A stretch of 64,000 bases of DNA from positions 1 to 64,000 of the forward strand of contig JAVTVY010018954.1 in NCBI GenBank assembly GCA_036873755.1. Reading direction: 5' to 3'. The notes under the pieces are model-generated. The model was not told the origin of the DNA. It did not search any database and saw only the letters and a program-made list of their open reading frames with translations. A program made the translations under genes and the position numbers. Below, one piece after another: positions 12,566-24,800 of the stretch. This DNA is from Hanleya hanleyi. Taxonomy: Eukaryota; Mollusca; Polyplacophora; Lepidopleurida; Hanleyidae. Positions within the stretch are counted from its first letter, which is position 1, and each line of letters starts with the position of its first letter.

Positions 12566-12743
12566 TTAACTGAATATGGACCTATTATAACATCAGTACG
12601 TTATATATGTTCTTTTTCGAAAGAGAGGCTCTCCAAACTACAGTGCCCCCTAGAACCGGACCATTCATGAATAGATTCGTTACGCCACGACGTGCTATGG
12701 GGAAAAGGTTTAGTCCAAAGTTCGCATCTATTTACGTAGCTTA

Positions 12744-13208
12744 GTGGGAAGAAGAGGCTTTAAGGAAATGCGACAAACGACCCCCTTGTACCTTCGTTTT
12801 CTGGACGATATTTTGCTTCTTTGGGATCACACTAGAGAAGATCTCGGGCCATTTATTGACATTCTGAACAGTCATGACCCCAATATAAAATTAGAAGCAG
12901 TAGTTCACGAATCCTCTATTGATTATTTGGATGTCACAGTCTACAAAGGTCCCGGGTTTACCAATGCTGGATATTTAGATTACAGGGTATTTTTCAAACC
13001 TACCGACACACATGAACTTCTCCATGCGAAGTCGCTTCGTCCTCCTCATATGTTTAAGGGTATAATCAAATCACAAATCATCCGATTTCACCGAAATTCT
13101 AGCAATCTCCAAAATTTCAATCAGTGTTGTTCAGTATTATTCCAAGCATTGAAGCCTAGAGACTATTCAGTTCGTTTCCTGCGTCGAATCAAATCGAACA
13201 TCCTCTGA
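12744..13208 (+). pseudogene. Penelope-like reverse transcriptase fragment
   Basis: A 154-codon open stretch. The catalytic motif YLRFLDDILLLW with its double aspartate is intact and is followed by SIDYLDVTVYKG and a KPTDTHELLHAKS segment. These are well-known landmarks of Penelope-type reverse transcriptases (RNA-templated DNA synthesis during transposition). Fingers and N-terminal domains are missing. Frames upstream and downstream are broken, so this is a remnant. Confidence 0.85.
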
Positions 13209-13369
13209 GAGATCACCACACAACACTCAGATGACACCCGTAGGTCTGAACCCGTTAGGATCAAACATAATCGCCCCAACGTCGGCGATGGTCAAACTCA
13301 AAAATGCCTAAAAGATCGATGTAAACTTGATGCATTCATCGCGACTCGAACTTACTTCAAAGTGAACAA

Positions 13370-13939
13370 ATGAGAAACAAATATCAACTACGAGACCATC
13401 TCACCTGTGACTCGTTGAACGTAATATATCTCATTACGTGCAAAAAGTGTCTTAAACAGTACATCGGTGAAACAAAAAGGGTATTTAGGGAACGAGCCAC
13501 GCGTCATCAATCTGATATTTTTCTCGAAAACGACGATCCGGTTAACGACCATTTCAATCTCGCAGGACACATCCTCCAGGAACATTTTGAGATCATGCCT
13601 ATTGAACAAATCCACACTCTCGCCACACAGGAAGAAACTGACGACCTGAGAGCGATACGCGAGACATTTTGGATCAAAACTTTACAAACACGATATCCTT
13701 TCGGCATGAATATCGATCCAGGTAAACAGTCTAAACGGGAGATAATACCTTTTGTGATTCCCTATAGCAGGCGATATGTTGAAGCCGCTCGTATGCTAAA
13801 GGAGGAATATCAGAATCTTCAACCTAAACTGAGGCAGCCACTCAATCTGAAGCCAATCATAGCTTACAGAAAGAATAAGAGTTTACGCGACTTACTCGTC
13901 CGAAGTAAACTATATCCTCTAACACAGGTTGGTGACTGA
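13370..13939 (+). pseudogene. GIY-YIG endonuclease domain of the Penelope-like element
   Basis: A 189-codon open stretch. It has VIYLITCKKC (GIY half) and QYIGET (YIG half) about 10 residues apart, then RVFRERATRH with the conserved arginine, and later the ETFWIKTLQTRYPFGMN tail typical of this family. The endonuclease nicks target DNA for insertion. It is frameshifted relative to the upstream reverse transcriptase near 13370. The downstream 3' end of the element was not delimited. Confidence 0.85.
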
Positions 13940-14069
13940 AATTTACGATTTACTGCCATGGCATAAGCTAAACTATAGCAGCCTTTTAAAACCATCAGAA
14001 ACTTGTCTCTAGGAACGATTTTTAGGAAATGAGTTTTGTTCAATACATCCCTGTGCCAGTGCCTACATA

Positions 14070-14215
14070 CTCACATAAAATACACACACACACACACACA
14101 CACAGACGCATGCACACATGCATACACAGACACACACACGCACACACGCATACACGCCCACACACACGCACACACATACACAGACGCATACACACATGCA
14201 TACACACACAATATG
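14070..14215. repeat. CA microsatellite with interruptions
   Basis: Mostly ACAC dinucleotides with ACGC and ATGC interruptions. It explains the histidine/threonine-rich open frames over 14029-14260 and the cysteine/valine frame on the other strand. Confidence 0.95.
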
Positions 14216-14279
14216 ACTATTCACATGCAGGACATGAGAGCTTCTGGACATGGACCTGATAGAAGTCCGGAATGGCGCA

Positions 14280-14462
14280 ACATTCTTAAACATCCGGGCA
14301 CTTTTACATCCGGGGACTTTTACATCCGGGTACATCCGGTTTCTTGTACATCCAGGCTCTTGTCAATGACGTCCGCGCCTACATCCGGGTACTTCTATCC
14401 GGGTCCTTTAGCTGTGTGTTCCATACGGGTACATCGGGGTTTACACCTGAACAGCCGGATAG
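14280..14462. repeat. Short repeats of ACATCCGGG
   Basis: ACATCCGG and TACATCCGGGTAC occur about eight times with irregular spacing, just before the 21-bp-type minisatellite. The word TCCGGGTTTACACGTGAACAG also recurs at about 14617, inside the next array, so the two arrays are related. Confidence 0.7.
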
Positions 14463-14870
14463 TTACGGAGGTGACCGAAGAGACACGGAGTGACCGAAGA
14501 TGTCACGGAGGTGCCCGAAGAGACACGTAGGTTACCGAAGATGTCACGGAGGTCACAGAAGAGACACGGAGGTGACCGAAGATGTCACAGAGGTCACCGA
14601 AGAGGCACGGAGATCCATCCGGGTTTACACGTGAACAGACGGGTAGATACGGAGGTGACCGAAGAGACACGGAGGTGACCGAAGATGTCACGGAGGTGCC
14701 CGGAGAGACACGGAGGTGACCGAAGATGTCACGGAGGTCACCGAAGAGACACGGAGGTGACCGAAGATGTCACGGAGGTTACCGAGGAGACACGGAGGTG
14801 CCCGAAGAGTCACGGACGTCACCGAAAAGACACGGAGGTGACCGAAGAGACGCGAATGTCACGGAAAAAC
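14463..14870. repeat. Minisatellite of GACACGGAGGTGACCGAAGA units
   Basis: About 19-20 units of 20-21 bp alternate between GAGACACGGAGGTGACCGAA and GATGTCACGGAGGTCACCGAA. The alternation makes a 42 bp higher-order unit. Open frames rich in R, H and G result. It ends directly before the zinc-finger coding remnant. Confidence 0.9.
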
Positions 14871-14892
14871 GTATAAAAGTGGCAATTTTTAC

Positions 14893-15824
14893 GGCATTCA
14901 TCATTTCTCTTGCACAACTTGCCAGAAGCTGTTTACTCGACCAGAAGATTTGCGACGACACGAGTCCTCTATCCACAACGGTACACTATATACTTGTATA
15001 ACCTGCGCACGGTCATTTAATCGGGAAGATGCTTTACTGTGTCACGAACGCTCACTCCGCGAGGGCACGAAGCAACAATGTAATGAATGTGGTCAACTCT
15101 TCAAACGATCCAGTCAGTTAAGACAGCACCAACGTTTGATTCATGGTCCGTCACCACGGTATGAGCGATAACTTCCCACTAAAGAGGCACCCAGGAGGGT
15201 CGGACCTAGTGAAGATGAGTTCGAAGAGACGAATGCCACTGGTGATGCGATCACGGAGAGCCCGCCTATGCCCACAGTTCAGAAGAGCCTAGATATCCAG
15301 CCGGTCCCTAGCATTACTGTTCCCAGTCATACGCCTGACAACAACGAACATTTTCTGGAAGATGCGGTGGATGTTCCCAGCGATCTCTTACCCAAGATCA
15401 TCCAGTGAGTGACATCTATCGGCGCCATTGGCCCATGATACGGCACTGTTTCCACCGTCATCGCCCTATTCAAGATATCTACAATTTTCGACTGACCAAC
15501 CTCGCCCGTCTACGCAGCTACGTCGAAGCCATCTTCAATGACCAAGCTACGTCCTTCAAATTGAATCTGGCGTTTGGCTATGTGCTGCAGCATAAGGAGA
15601 CAGACCAAGTCCGATATTTTTACCCGAGTATTAACACCCAGGTATTTGACTAATCGTTTACCATCATTAACCGGGCGTCGCTAGAGCCCGTGCTGGACCA
15701 AGTGGACCAATTGGATGTCTTGGAATGGGCCTATCAACAGCGCCCCAACATCAAGTGGGTCGTAGAGAGGGTCACCAATGTTACGTTCTTCGTGACAAAA
15801 TTACGGAATCTTCCCATCGGATGA
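14893..15824 (+). pseudogene. Broken C2H2 zinc-finger ORF of a large mobile element
   Basis: From 14893 one frame encodes three finger-like units: C-x2-C-x12-H-x4-H near CTTCQKLFTRPEDLRRH, a second with its last histidine missing, and a complete third near CNECGQLFKRSSQLRQH. A stop at 15169-15171 is followed by about 75 more open codons in the same frame. The frame then shifts near 15400 into IYRRHWPMIRHCFHR, YNFRLTNLARL and FKLNLAFGYVLQHKE, with a stop at 15654-15656 and a final stop at 15822. I recall this layout (N-terminal fingers then a YNFRL/NLSFGF segment) from proteins of large DNA elements that carry a family B polymerase, such as Maverick/Polinton-like elements. That link is from memory and is the weak point. 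Not functional: two stops and a shift. Confidence 0.5.
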
Positions 15825-17040
15825 ATGTATTCACCCATGCACTGATAGATACTCAGTATGCACAAACAACTATCTGAGGATATGTGGCCTCAACGGTATC
15901 CTGGCCTGCCCGACGATGATTAGAATGAACGGTTCACAGCGAACATGGCCGAAGATAGAACTTTCTGAAATGGAGACTTCTGATTGGACAAGAATATATC
16001 TAACGGACAGGAACGAATATGACAGATGCAAATGGTGGCCTCTGATTGGACAAGAATCTTCTTGAATTGTAAATATACCCAACGCGGCTCCCCCAGCGTG
16101 GGTATGATGTAATATTGGGGAGAATAAACTATATGAAAATACTTCTTCTTGTTGTTGTTCTCTCATGTGTCATCCTTGCTGTTGTTGTTGCTGTTGTTAT
16201 TTTCTCTCCGGTCTATATCATGGCGTTATGTTAGAGTGTTAAGGTGTAACGACGGGCGTTGACGGGCGTCACTGCATTTCGAAGAATTAGTGACAATTCC
16301 ATGGAAAATCAGAGCTTCTGAGCTATTTCACCAGGGCGTTGAAGCATTGAGCTTGGTGTTGGCGGGCGTTGCTACAGGGTGCACTCCACACTAGGCCACG
16401 GTTTCGCACAAAGGGCCCCTAATTTTATAATAAGGAAGGACGCCCGATTTTGACAGCATGGTAATTCTTCTTTCCTTTCTAGTAGCTGGTTTCTATAGTA
16501 TCACCCTGCTGGACGTAACCATTTCTCCAAACGAGGATATAACAATTGCTTGTTGATCGCACCCACTCGCCACTACAGAGTTAATCGTGTCCGGAATTGA
16601 ATATCTGGCGGGCCAAAATCCGCACTTTTTCGGGAGGCGAAAATGATGATTCCTTTATGGCGATAAAATTTTACAAAAAACGAGTAGGTCGACCCCCTGT
16701 TTTTTCGCCATTTTAAATTGTTCTTTGTACGAGAAACGCTTTAACATACATAACAAGAAAATCATTTCGTACGTTTTCTCTGGGTTGCGGGTAGAATTTG
16801 ACACATTTTCATATATTTTATGGAGTTTTTCAGAAAAGTTGAAGAAGGTTTAAGGAGGACTGTACGTATTTTCTATTCAATTTCAATAGCTCACAGGTCC
16901 TCTGAAATAATGGCACGAGTGTGCCGATTTAGAAAATATATACTTTCACAGGGTTTTTGTTAAAGATTTTACATCAATTTGTGGCCGAAGATCCGAACCC
17001 ATGCCTGTTTTTAGCCGCACATCATTTAGGTGTGGAATGC
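15825..17040. other. No gene recognised
   Basis: TCTGATTGGACAAGAAT occurs twice (15974 and 16036), and a small hairpin CCCAACGC-GCGTGGG lies near 16077-16105, possibly the tail of the preceding element. A GTTGTT run is at 16151-16200. The rest is unremarkable AT-rich DNA. Confidence 0.35.
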
Positions 17041-17044
17041 ACCC

Positions 17045-17690
17045 ACAACATGACAACTCCCAGGACGCATTCGGACCAAGGATGGTCCCTCTCTACCCCA
17101 AATACCTTCCTTCACTGCTAAAAAATGCCCACTTTCGCTATTACTCGTACCGATGACGTCACCGATGACGTCACAGGTGACGTGGGCAGCCCTCAAATCG
17201 GGATATACACCCCGAGAGCTACAAGATGACACCTCCCACGACGCATTCGGACCAAGGATAGTCCCTCTCTACACCAAATACCTTCCTTCACTGCCCCAAA
17301 ATGCCCACTTTCGCTACTACTCGTACTGATGACGTCACCGATGACGTCACAGGTGAAGTGGGCAGCCCTCAAATCGGGGTCTACCCCCGAGAGCTACAAG
17401 ATGACACCTCCCAAGACGCATTCGGACCAAGGATGGTCCCTCTCTACCCCAAATATCATCCTTCAGTGCCCTAAAATGCACACTTTCGCTACTACTCGTA
17501 CTGATGACGTCACCAATGACGTCACAGATGACGCGACCATCCCTCAAATGGAGGTGTACACCATGAAAGCTACACGATGACACCTCCCACGACACAATCG
17601 GACCAAGGATGGTCCCTCTCGACCCCAAATACCTTCCTGTACTGCCCTAAAATGGCCACTTTACACAAGTAAATTGACGCGATTTGCACT
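17045..17690. repeat. Tandem repeat, ~177 bp unit, each with paired CRE palindromes
   Basis: ACGCATTCGGACCAAGGAT recurs at 17062, 17241 and 17418, and as ACACAATCGGACCAAGGAT at 17591. Each of the first three units carries two TGACGTCA octamers 12 bp apart (17154/17166, 17330/17342, 17505/17517). This is the expanded version of 1-200. Confidence 0.9.
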
Positions 17691-18029
17691 TAAAACACAC
17701 ACTATTCTGACTAACCCACACAAGCTTCACTTTGACACCATCCACTACCCATTCGGACCCATAGCGGTCCATCTCTACCCCACACACACACCCCCCAAAT
17801 GCCTGCTTTCTATACTACGGCCAGACTGCGCATGCGCAGACTATTGAAAACGGAGGAACCATTAGTCTACTTGGATGCTCCTCCACGAGAGCTTCAAAAT
17901 AAGACCTCATACGACATCAAAGGATCATTAGGGGCTCACCTAGGCCCCAACACGTCCACCCCGTACGGACTTATACACCCATAGCCATGCAGTTTAGGCC
18001 TATGGGCCTACCCAGACCCCCGTGAGCTC

Positions 18030-18590
18030 TTTCCAAAAATGTCACCGTTTCGCTCCGGGACCCTTCCCATCGTGTCCTAAATGACGAGACGTGAAAAACC
18101 AAATCCAAACAGCCCATATCACAATGAACGTGTGTGAATTTCCAAGGTTGAACCTATACCCCCATATAGCCAGCCTATAGGCCTATATACAACCCTACCC
18201 GGTACTTTTTCAAAAATTTCACCGTTTCGCTCCGAGACCCTTCCCATCGTCTTCTAAATGACTAGACGTGAACAACAAATCCAAGCAACCCATATCACAA
18301 TGAACGTGTGTGAATTTCCCAGGTTGAACCTATACCCCATATAACCAGTATAGAGCTATATGGTACTTTTCCAAAAATTTCACCGATTCGCTCCAGGACC
18401 CTTCCCATCGTGTTCTACATGACGAGACGTGAAAAACAAATCCAAGTAACCCATATCACATTGAACGTGTGTGAATTTCCCAGGGTTGGCTCATGGTCAG
18501 CCTATGAGCCTATATACAGACCTCGGTGACTTTTCCCAAAAATTTCACCGCTTCGCTCCGGGACCCCTCCCATCGTGTTTTTCTTGGCGA
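18030..18590. repeat. Second copy of the ~172 bp tandem family
   Basis: The phrases CCCATCGTGTTC and ACAATGAACGTGTGTG recur near 18067, 18246 and 18409, matching 595-1290 in order and spacing. Confidence 0.85.
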
Positions 18591-18689
18591 GACGAGAAAA
18601 ACGAGACCCCACAACCCATAGTAAAGCCCACGAAAAAAAATGACCATCCCCATACCCCATACAGGCATTTCCCCGTATATTGTATAATA

Positions 18690-19215
18690 CAGACCCCTAT
18701 TGTAGGGGTAAAGTCCGAGTTCCGCTTTTTATATTTTCGGAAAAAAAATCCTAATTTTACATGCACCCACCCCATTGACTTGATAGGCAGGCCCCGATAA
18801 GCCCGGGGACCGATATTAGCCCTTTTGGCTAGAGGTGATAGGGGTTTTCCCCTATTTTAGGGGTAAAGTCCGTGTTCCGCTTTTTATAGTTTCGGGAAAA
18901 AATCCTAATTTTACATGCACCCACCCCATTGACTGATAGGCAGGCCCCAATAAGCCCGAGGACCGATATTAGCCCTTTTGGCTAGAGTTGATAGGTGTTT
19001 TCCCCTATTTTAGGGGTAAAGTCCGTATTCCGCTTTTTATAGTTTCGGGAATAAATCCTAATTTTACATGCACCCACCCATGACTGGATGCCCCTTCACT
19101 TTGATACCTCACTCGACCCAATCGGACCATGCAGTGTATTTGAAGTGTAGGGACTACTTTTTCTCCGCGGAAGCTTTTTCCCGCGACCGCATCGCCGCCA
19201 GACCGCATCACCGCG
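18690..19215. repeat. Second copy of the ~153 bp tandem family plus GC-rich end
   Basis: Three units matching 1420-1990, then the GCGACCGCATCGCCGCCAGA segment that matches 2090-2130. Together with 17045-18590 this completes the second composite locus. Confidence 0.85.
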
Positions 19216-20660
19216 GGGGAATCCCCTGACATGTCTAAACGTGATCCAAGGTCAGATGATGGACCGGATGATAGGATGCAGGTCAGTACATGCTCAAGTG
19301 CACTCAATGACCTTTGACTTCCGCCACGTGACCGCCACAATATGCAAATTTTTGAGGTCAATGAGCCTTTAAATAACGTGGACATACTACTGACACTGAC
19401 CGGCTTATACTTTTCATAAAATCCGCTATTTTCGTTCGAATAAATCAGTTTTCTTATCAGAAGAACAAAATTATCACTAAATTCTGATTCCCTGACTGGA
19501 TAGCTTTCAGAAAATATACAACTCGTTTTGTTAGCTTGATCTATTGCAATTAAATTGAGCAAAATCTTATATGTCGAACGAAAATCTAATCTAACGATAT
19601 GCAAACGGACACGTACGAACGAATAAACAGAATTAAGCAAGCCTTGCATGCAATTTGATTGCAGTACGGGATATGTTTTCTTGAACTTTACACACCGGCA
19701 CTAAAATATCAGTCTGGAAAAATTGTGATAAGATGGACAATTGTATGCTTATAGAAATTGATATAAAATATAAAACCATATATGACCCATTTTGGTATAT
19801 CTGAGGCATCCATATGGATGATTTTCGCTTGTAACAAAATAAGACACCTCAAATCAAAACCATTCTTGTTTCTTTTTTCAAATAACCAAACTCCACTATT
19901 CACTATGTGCAAATATGTTTTGGTTTGTTGTGTCGTATTTTTGTTACAAACAAATATCCTGCCTGCATAAGCCCCCCCCCCCCCCACGCCACCAAAAAAA
20001 TACAAATAAATAAAAATAAATAATCCAAAAGAACAGAAATCTTTTTTTTATCAATCATCTGTTTGTCATTATGCTTTGTCTGAACCTTATAAACTTTGGA
20101 GGTTCTGGATAAAAAAAAAAGTCAGCTTTTTAACATCACACACAAATGAGTTATTTCAGAATAAACGTCACATATCCTTTACAGCCATGCATGTGCCAAA
20201 TAATGGTCCACTTTTAACATGGTATATGTTCATGGTTCATGGAATACACCGATATTCATTTTCTAATCATATAAGCGCTTAGTGGGAACCATTGATTTAA
20301 TTCTCTCTCGCATAATCTACAGCGATTAAACGTAACTCGTTGGGCGACACATTGCATAATTTCTATTAATGCTTTCATACATTTATAAGAAATTTGGCCT
20401 CGGCTGGCGTGATTCTACCTGAAAGAGATTTGAATACTTGTATATTGAATAACATTTGATATAATCGTCATGTGTTGTGTCAACCACGGGTTAGCAGTAT
20501 ATATCTTGGTAACCACGAGCGCGTAGTTAATCGTACCGCAAAAACCTCACAGCACTCTTAAGAGAAAACACTCGAATCAGCACAGGAGAGACTGTAGGTA
20601 TTCCAGCATTTCCTTCTAATGTTGAACTTAGAATGTTCTTTTACATGGACGATTCAGGAG
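19216..20660. other. No gene recognised
   Basis: AT-rich DNA with a C run at 19972-19985. A minus-strand open frame at 19005-19649 crosses from repeat into unique DNA and has no domain. The missing first exon(s) of the TIR gene could lie here; GACTGTAG followed by GTATTC at about 20595 could be a 5' non-coding exon end, but nothing decides it. Confidence 0.3.
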
Positions 20661-20669
20661 ATTACAAGG

Positions 20670-20963
20670 CACAGTGGCTTGGGTAGCAGTGGGTGTCTTC
20701 GTCGATGTTGTTGTTGTATAATTTTTTTATTTCAAGAATATAATTATTTCCCACTTTCTCATACACCACAATGACATCATTTAGATGCAGATCTAGTAGA
20801 GGAGGGGCATGTAGATCGATGTAGGTCGTATAGAAAGAATTTTTATGACATCCACTGTCATTGTGGTGTATGAAAAGGTGGGAAATAATTATATTCTTGA
20901 AAAAATAGATATATAATCACAACAACATCGACGAAGACACCCACCGCTACCCAAGCCACTGTG
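20670..20963. mobile_element. 294 bp foldback MITE upstream of the first visible TIR-gene exon
   Basis: Two arms of about 125 bp are inverted copies. The left begins CACAGTGGCTTGGGTAGCAG and the right ends with its complement. The arms share ATTCTTGAA, AATAATTATATTC and the CATACACCACAATGACA block. TTACAAGG (20662-20669) and TTATAAGG (20964-20971) flank it as an 8 bp target duplication with one change. No coding. Confidence 0.85.
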
Positions 20964-21187
20964 TTATAAGGTTATTGGACCAACTGAAACTCTGCCGCGA
21001 CATTAAATTAATAATTTAATTGAATTTAGTAATTCTGGTCACCGAACTAAGATATGAAGAGAAAAAGAACGTGTGTGGTGAATGCGCGAAATAGGTCATG
21101 AAATATACTTTCAAAATTAGGAATCAAAATATAAAAAGGTAGAATTTCGTTGTTAAGTTAGAATCGATTTACGTTATTTATTTTCAG

Positions 21188-21859
21188 AATCCTTTGTTAG
21201 AAGCAATCATGACCGCATTCGTCCAGTACCGAGCAAAGCTCAATCCGTCCCAGTGGTGGAAAGATGGATTTAAGGAGATCGTCCGACGTGTTGGATCTGG
21301 GGTCATCAAGTATGACAGTCCGCTCACGGGCATCAAAAGAGAGTATCAGCTGTGTAAAATATTCGACTTGACTAAAGATTCCTGGAGAGTCGAGAGCGAC
21401 GAGGAAAAAGAGCTGCGCATGCGTCACCCAGATCTCTCCGTTGTTCTCTACAACTTTTACGTTTGCGGCGAGATATTGAGGCAAGTGAAAGAACCCAAAG
21501 CGTTCGGCGAAATTGATAATTTTCTCGAACAACTAATCTCTCGTCCAATCGAATACTTCTCTAAAGCCGAACACAAACTCCTGATAGGCAACTACTTGAC
21601 GAATCTCAAGCTTCCGCACTATATGGTTGGCTATTACACGTACTTGCTGGGTCACGTGGGCGCGAGATCCTGCAAGCACGACACGTTCAACAACATTGCG
21701 AACGATGGCGCCGCTATTCTCCTCTTCACTATCCGGAGCCTGTTGTGGACATGCGCAGACATGAACGAGAAGTTTGCTACAGCCTTGGCAGAGACGGATT
21801 ACCTGGGCTATCTGGCGGTAGAGTTACAGGAACTGACTCCAAGAATACAAGAAATGAAG
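21188..21859 (+). CDS. TIR gene exon 1 (first visible), N-terminal helical region
   Basis: 672 bp, phase 0 at both ends. It is preceded by TTATTTATTTTCAG and followed by GTAAGT. It encodes 224 residues starting NPLLEAIMTAFVQYR and continuing with SQWWKDGFKEIVRR and AEHKLLIGNYLTNLK. The composition suits a helical ARM-like N-terminus. An ATG at 21209 could be a start if transcription begins close by, but the acceptor in front argues for an upstream exon. The intron after it holds a pearl-like element. Confidence 0.9.
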
Positions 21860-24800
21860 GTAAGTCAGTCATATCTGCGAGTGGCGAACTTCTGTACCGG
21901 AGATCTGGATCAACAATGTCGAGTCGTATGTCGGCGTTCTGTAAACCCGGTTACAGGACCTTTAATTTATTGGGGGAGGCGATGTGGCCGTGTAGGTTAG
22001 AGCGCCTCTCCCGTATGGCCAAACGACTGGTGTCATAGATGATGTGGATTCGTTTTCTATCAGAGTAAATCTTTGATTTCTTACAAGGAGTTATTTGCTG
22101 TTAGAGTAGTTCGCTGGTGTTTTTGGGCTTTGGCGGTCATTTGGCCTGTTTTTTCCCACTAGGTTATCTCCCTTTCATGGGTTAAGAGATAGGGATTTCC
22201 TTTAAAAGTCTTCTAGCCGGGAATTTTGCGCAACAACATCACTCAATTTGATAAATTTTGATAGACAAAGTGATTATCTTCAAACAATTAGAATATAAAA
22301 ACGAGAGATCCTGAAGAATCTTGGCGCCCACCATTGTCCGATAATTGTAAGCTAATGACAAGAGGATCTTTTTGTCCATTGTTAATAAGACGATTGAGTT
22401 GTCATTTTGTTGGATATATTGGATTTTCGAATCGGACCCGAAAAGGTATCTTGCACAACTAGACCCCAAGGGGAACCTGTGTACCAAATTTGAGAAAGAT
22501 CCATCCAGTAGTTCCTGAGAAATCGCTATAACAAGGTTTCATTGGGAAATCCAAGATGGCTGCCTGGTGGCCATATTGGATTCTCGAATCGGACCAGGAA
22601 AGGTAACTTGCTCAACTAGACCCCATGTGGGACCTGTGTACCAAATTTGAGAAAGATCCATGCAGTAGTTCCTGAGAAAACGCGGTAACAAGGTTTCATG
22701 GGGAAATCCAAGATGGCTGCCTGGTGGCCATATTGGATTTTCGAATCGGACCAGAAAAGGTTTCTTGCACAACTAGACCCCAAGGGGAACCTGTGTACCA
22801 AATTTGAAAAAAGATCCATGCAGTAGTTCCCGAGAAATCGTGGTAACAAGGTTTCATGGGGAAATCCAAGATGGCTGCCTGGTGGCCATATTGGATTTTC
22901 GAATCGGACCAGAAAAGGTTTCTTGCACAACTAGACCCCAAGGGGAACCTGTGTACCAAATTTGAAAAAGATCCATGCAGTAGTTCCTGAGAAATCGCGG
23001 TAACAAGGTTTCATGGGGAAATCAAAGATGGCTGCCTGGTAGCCATATTGGATTTTCGAATCGGACCAGAAAAGGTTTCTTGCACAACTAGACCCCAAGG
23101 GGAACCTGTGTACCAAATTTGAAAAAGATCCATGCAGTAGTTCCTGAGAAATCGTGGTAACAAGGTTTCATGGGGAAATCCAAGATGGCTGCCTGGTGGC
23201 CATATTGGATTTTCGAATCGGACCAGAAAAGGTTTCTTGCACAACTAGACCCCAAGGGAAACCTGTGTACCAAATTTGAAAAAGATCCATGCAGTAGTTC
23301 CCGAGAAATCGTGGTAACAAGGTTTCATGGGGAAATCCAAGATGGCTGCCTGGTGGCCATACTGGATTTTCGAATCGGACCAGAAAAGGCTTCTTGCACA
23401 ACTAGACCCCAAGGGGAACCTGTGTACCAAATTTTGAAAAAGATCCATGCAGTAGTTCCTGAGATATCGCGGTAACAAGAATTGTTTACGGACGGACTGA
23501 CGGACTGACTGACGGACGACGGACGGACGACGGACCACGGACGAAAAGTGATTTGAACAGCCCACCATCTGGTGATGGTGGGCTAAAATAAGTTTAATAC
23601 TATTTATATAAATTTTTCATCAATATGCTTCAAAATCAGGGCTATTCCCTATGTTTCTGGGTTATTGTATGGAGTATGGGGCAGTCCATCTAACAGTGTC
23701 CACAGCTAAAAGATGCACACGAACCTATATTTTTCCTCATAATACACAATTATGCATGCAACAATACACATTATTCAAAAAGTTAATTACTTTGATTTAC
23801 CACCAGCGGACATCCTTAATCTAAAATAGTTAGGAGTTGACATATTTAAATGACTTCACATATTTACAAGGTAAATATTTTAAATAGCAATGGAATCATC
23901 TCTGCATAGTGTTCGTGCAATAAGGAAAATTGCCATCAATCAATGGTTGTGAATCACCACCGTTATCTCGAAATAAGAACAACCGTTAATTTATTTCGAG
24001 GCGTTCTTAACATATCGTGAATTCTCCAAGGTAACTTTAGTTCATAGGAAAATCACTGTGTGGTTTGGTTCTCTTATCCTTAAACGCTTAAAACTTAAGT
24101 GTTGAAACTTACTCGTAAAGTGTTGATATAACCCTTTAAGTGTTTCCACAGGGACTGCTCTTTAATTGTTGTCTCTGTGGACACACTTAAAGGGTTATTT
24201 CAACACTTTACGAGTAAGTTTCAACACTTTAGTTTTAAGCGTGATATAAACCTTACTTGTTTTATCTCCAGGAGACGAACTTCACTCTGTTGTCAAATTT
24301 GGCTACAATGTACAACCTTTCCAAGATGGCTCCCAACAGGAAACACTTCCGGAATCATAACGTGGCTTTCTGTCTGATACCGTACCTCAAATCACCGTCC
24401 AAAGGTAAGCTCTGTTAAAATAGATGAATTCGTCTGACCGTTAACATTATATACTGTGGATATTGTAGGTCATGCGACATGTTAGGGAATTTCGCTCTCT
24501 ATAATGGAGGTAAAAAGGGGTCATATTTGCTCAATAACTTTTGATTCCTTCTTAACGGATGCTCCAAAACTTCAGGCGCATTAATCTATTTATTATTCCA
24601 AGTAATTTTTCCATTTGTAGAACCAGTCAATGTTGTTTTAATAGCGTGACAATTTTTTGGCCTATTCTTATGCAATTTAGATAAATGACTATATTTTTGT
24701 ACTACCATTTGATATAGGAGTCGGTTTGCGCCTCAAGAGGAATTTGCGGAATTCATTATGTAAACGGATTCATTGAGCAAGAAGGTCGCCTTACCTTCAT

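Larger units (their letters stand above)
12680..13939 (+). mobile_element. Penelope-like retroelement, 5'-truncated and broken
   Basis: The region encodes the palm of a reverse transcriptase followed by a GIY-YIG endonuclease, the order typical of Penelope-like elements. The upstream part (AMGKRFSPKFASIYVA) ends at a stop near 12738. The reading frame shifts before 12780 and again near 13370, and a stop lies at 13206. The 5' half of the element is absent. Not functional in this form. Confidence 0.85.

Noticed and set aside
14029..14530. Open frame of 164 codons rich in histidine and threonine
   Set aside because: It is the translation of the CA microsatellite and flanking repeats.
19005..19649. 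214-codon minus-strand open frame
   Set aside because: It begins in unique DNA and ends inside the 153 bp satellite. No domain, biased composition or splice support.
22539..23568. Overlapping minus-strand open frames repeating MCKKPFLVRFENPIWPPGSH
   Set aside because: Read-through of the pearl-like tandem array. The repetition comes from the DNA unit, and there is no sign of protein selection.
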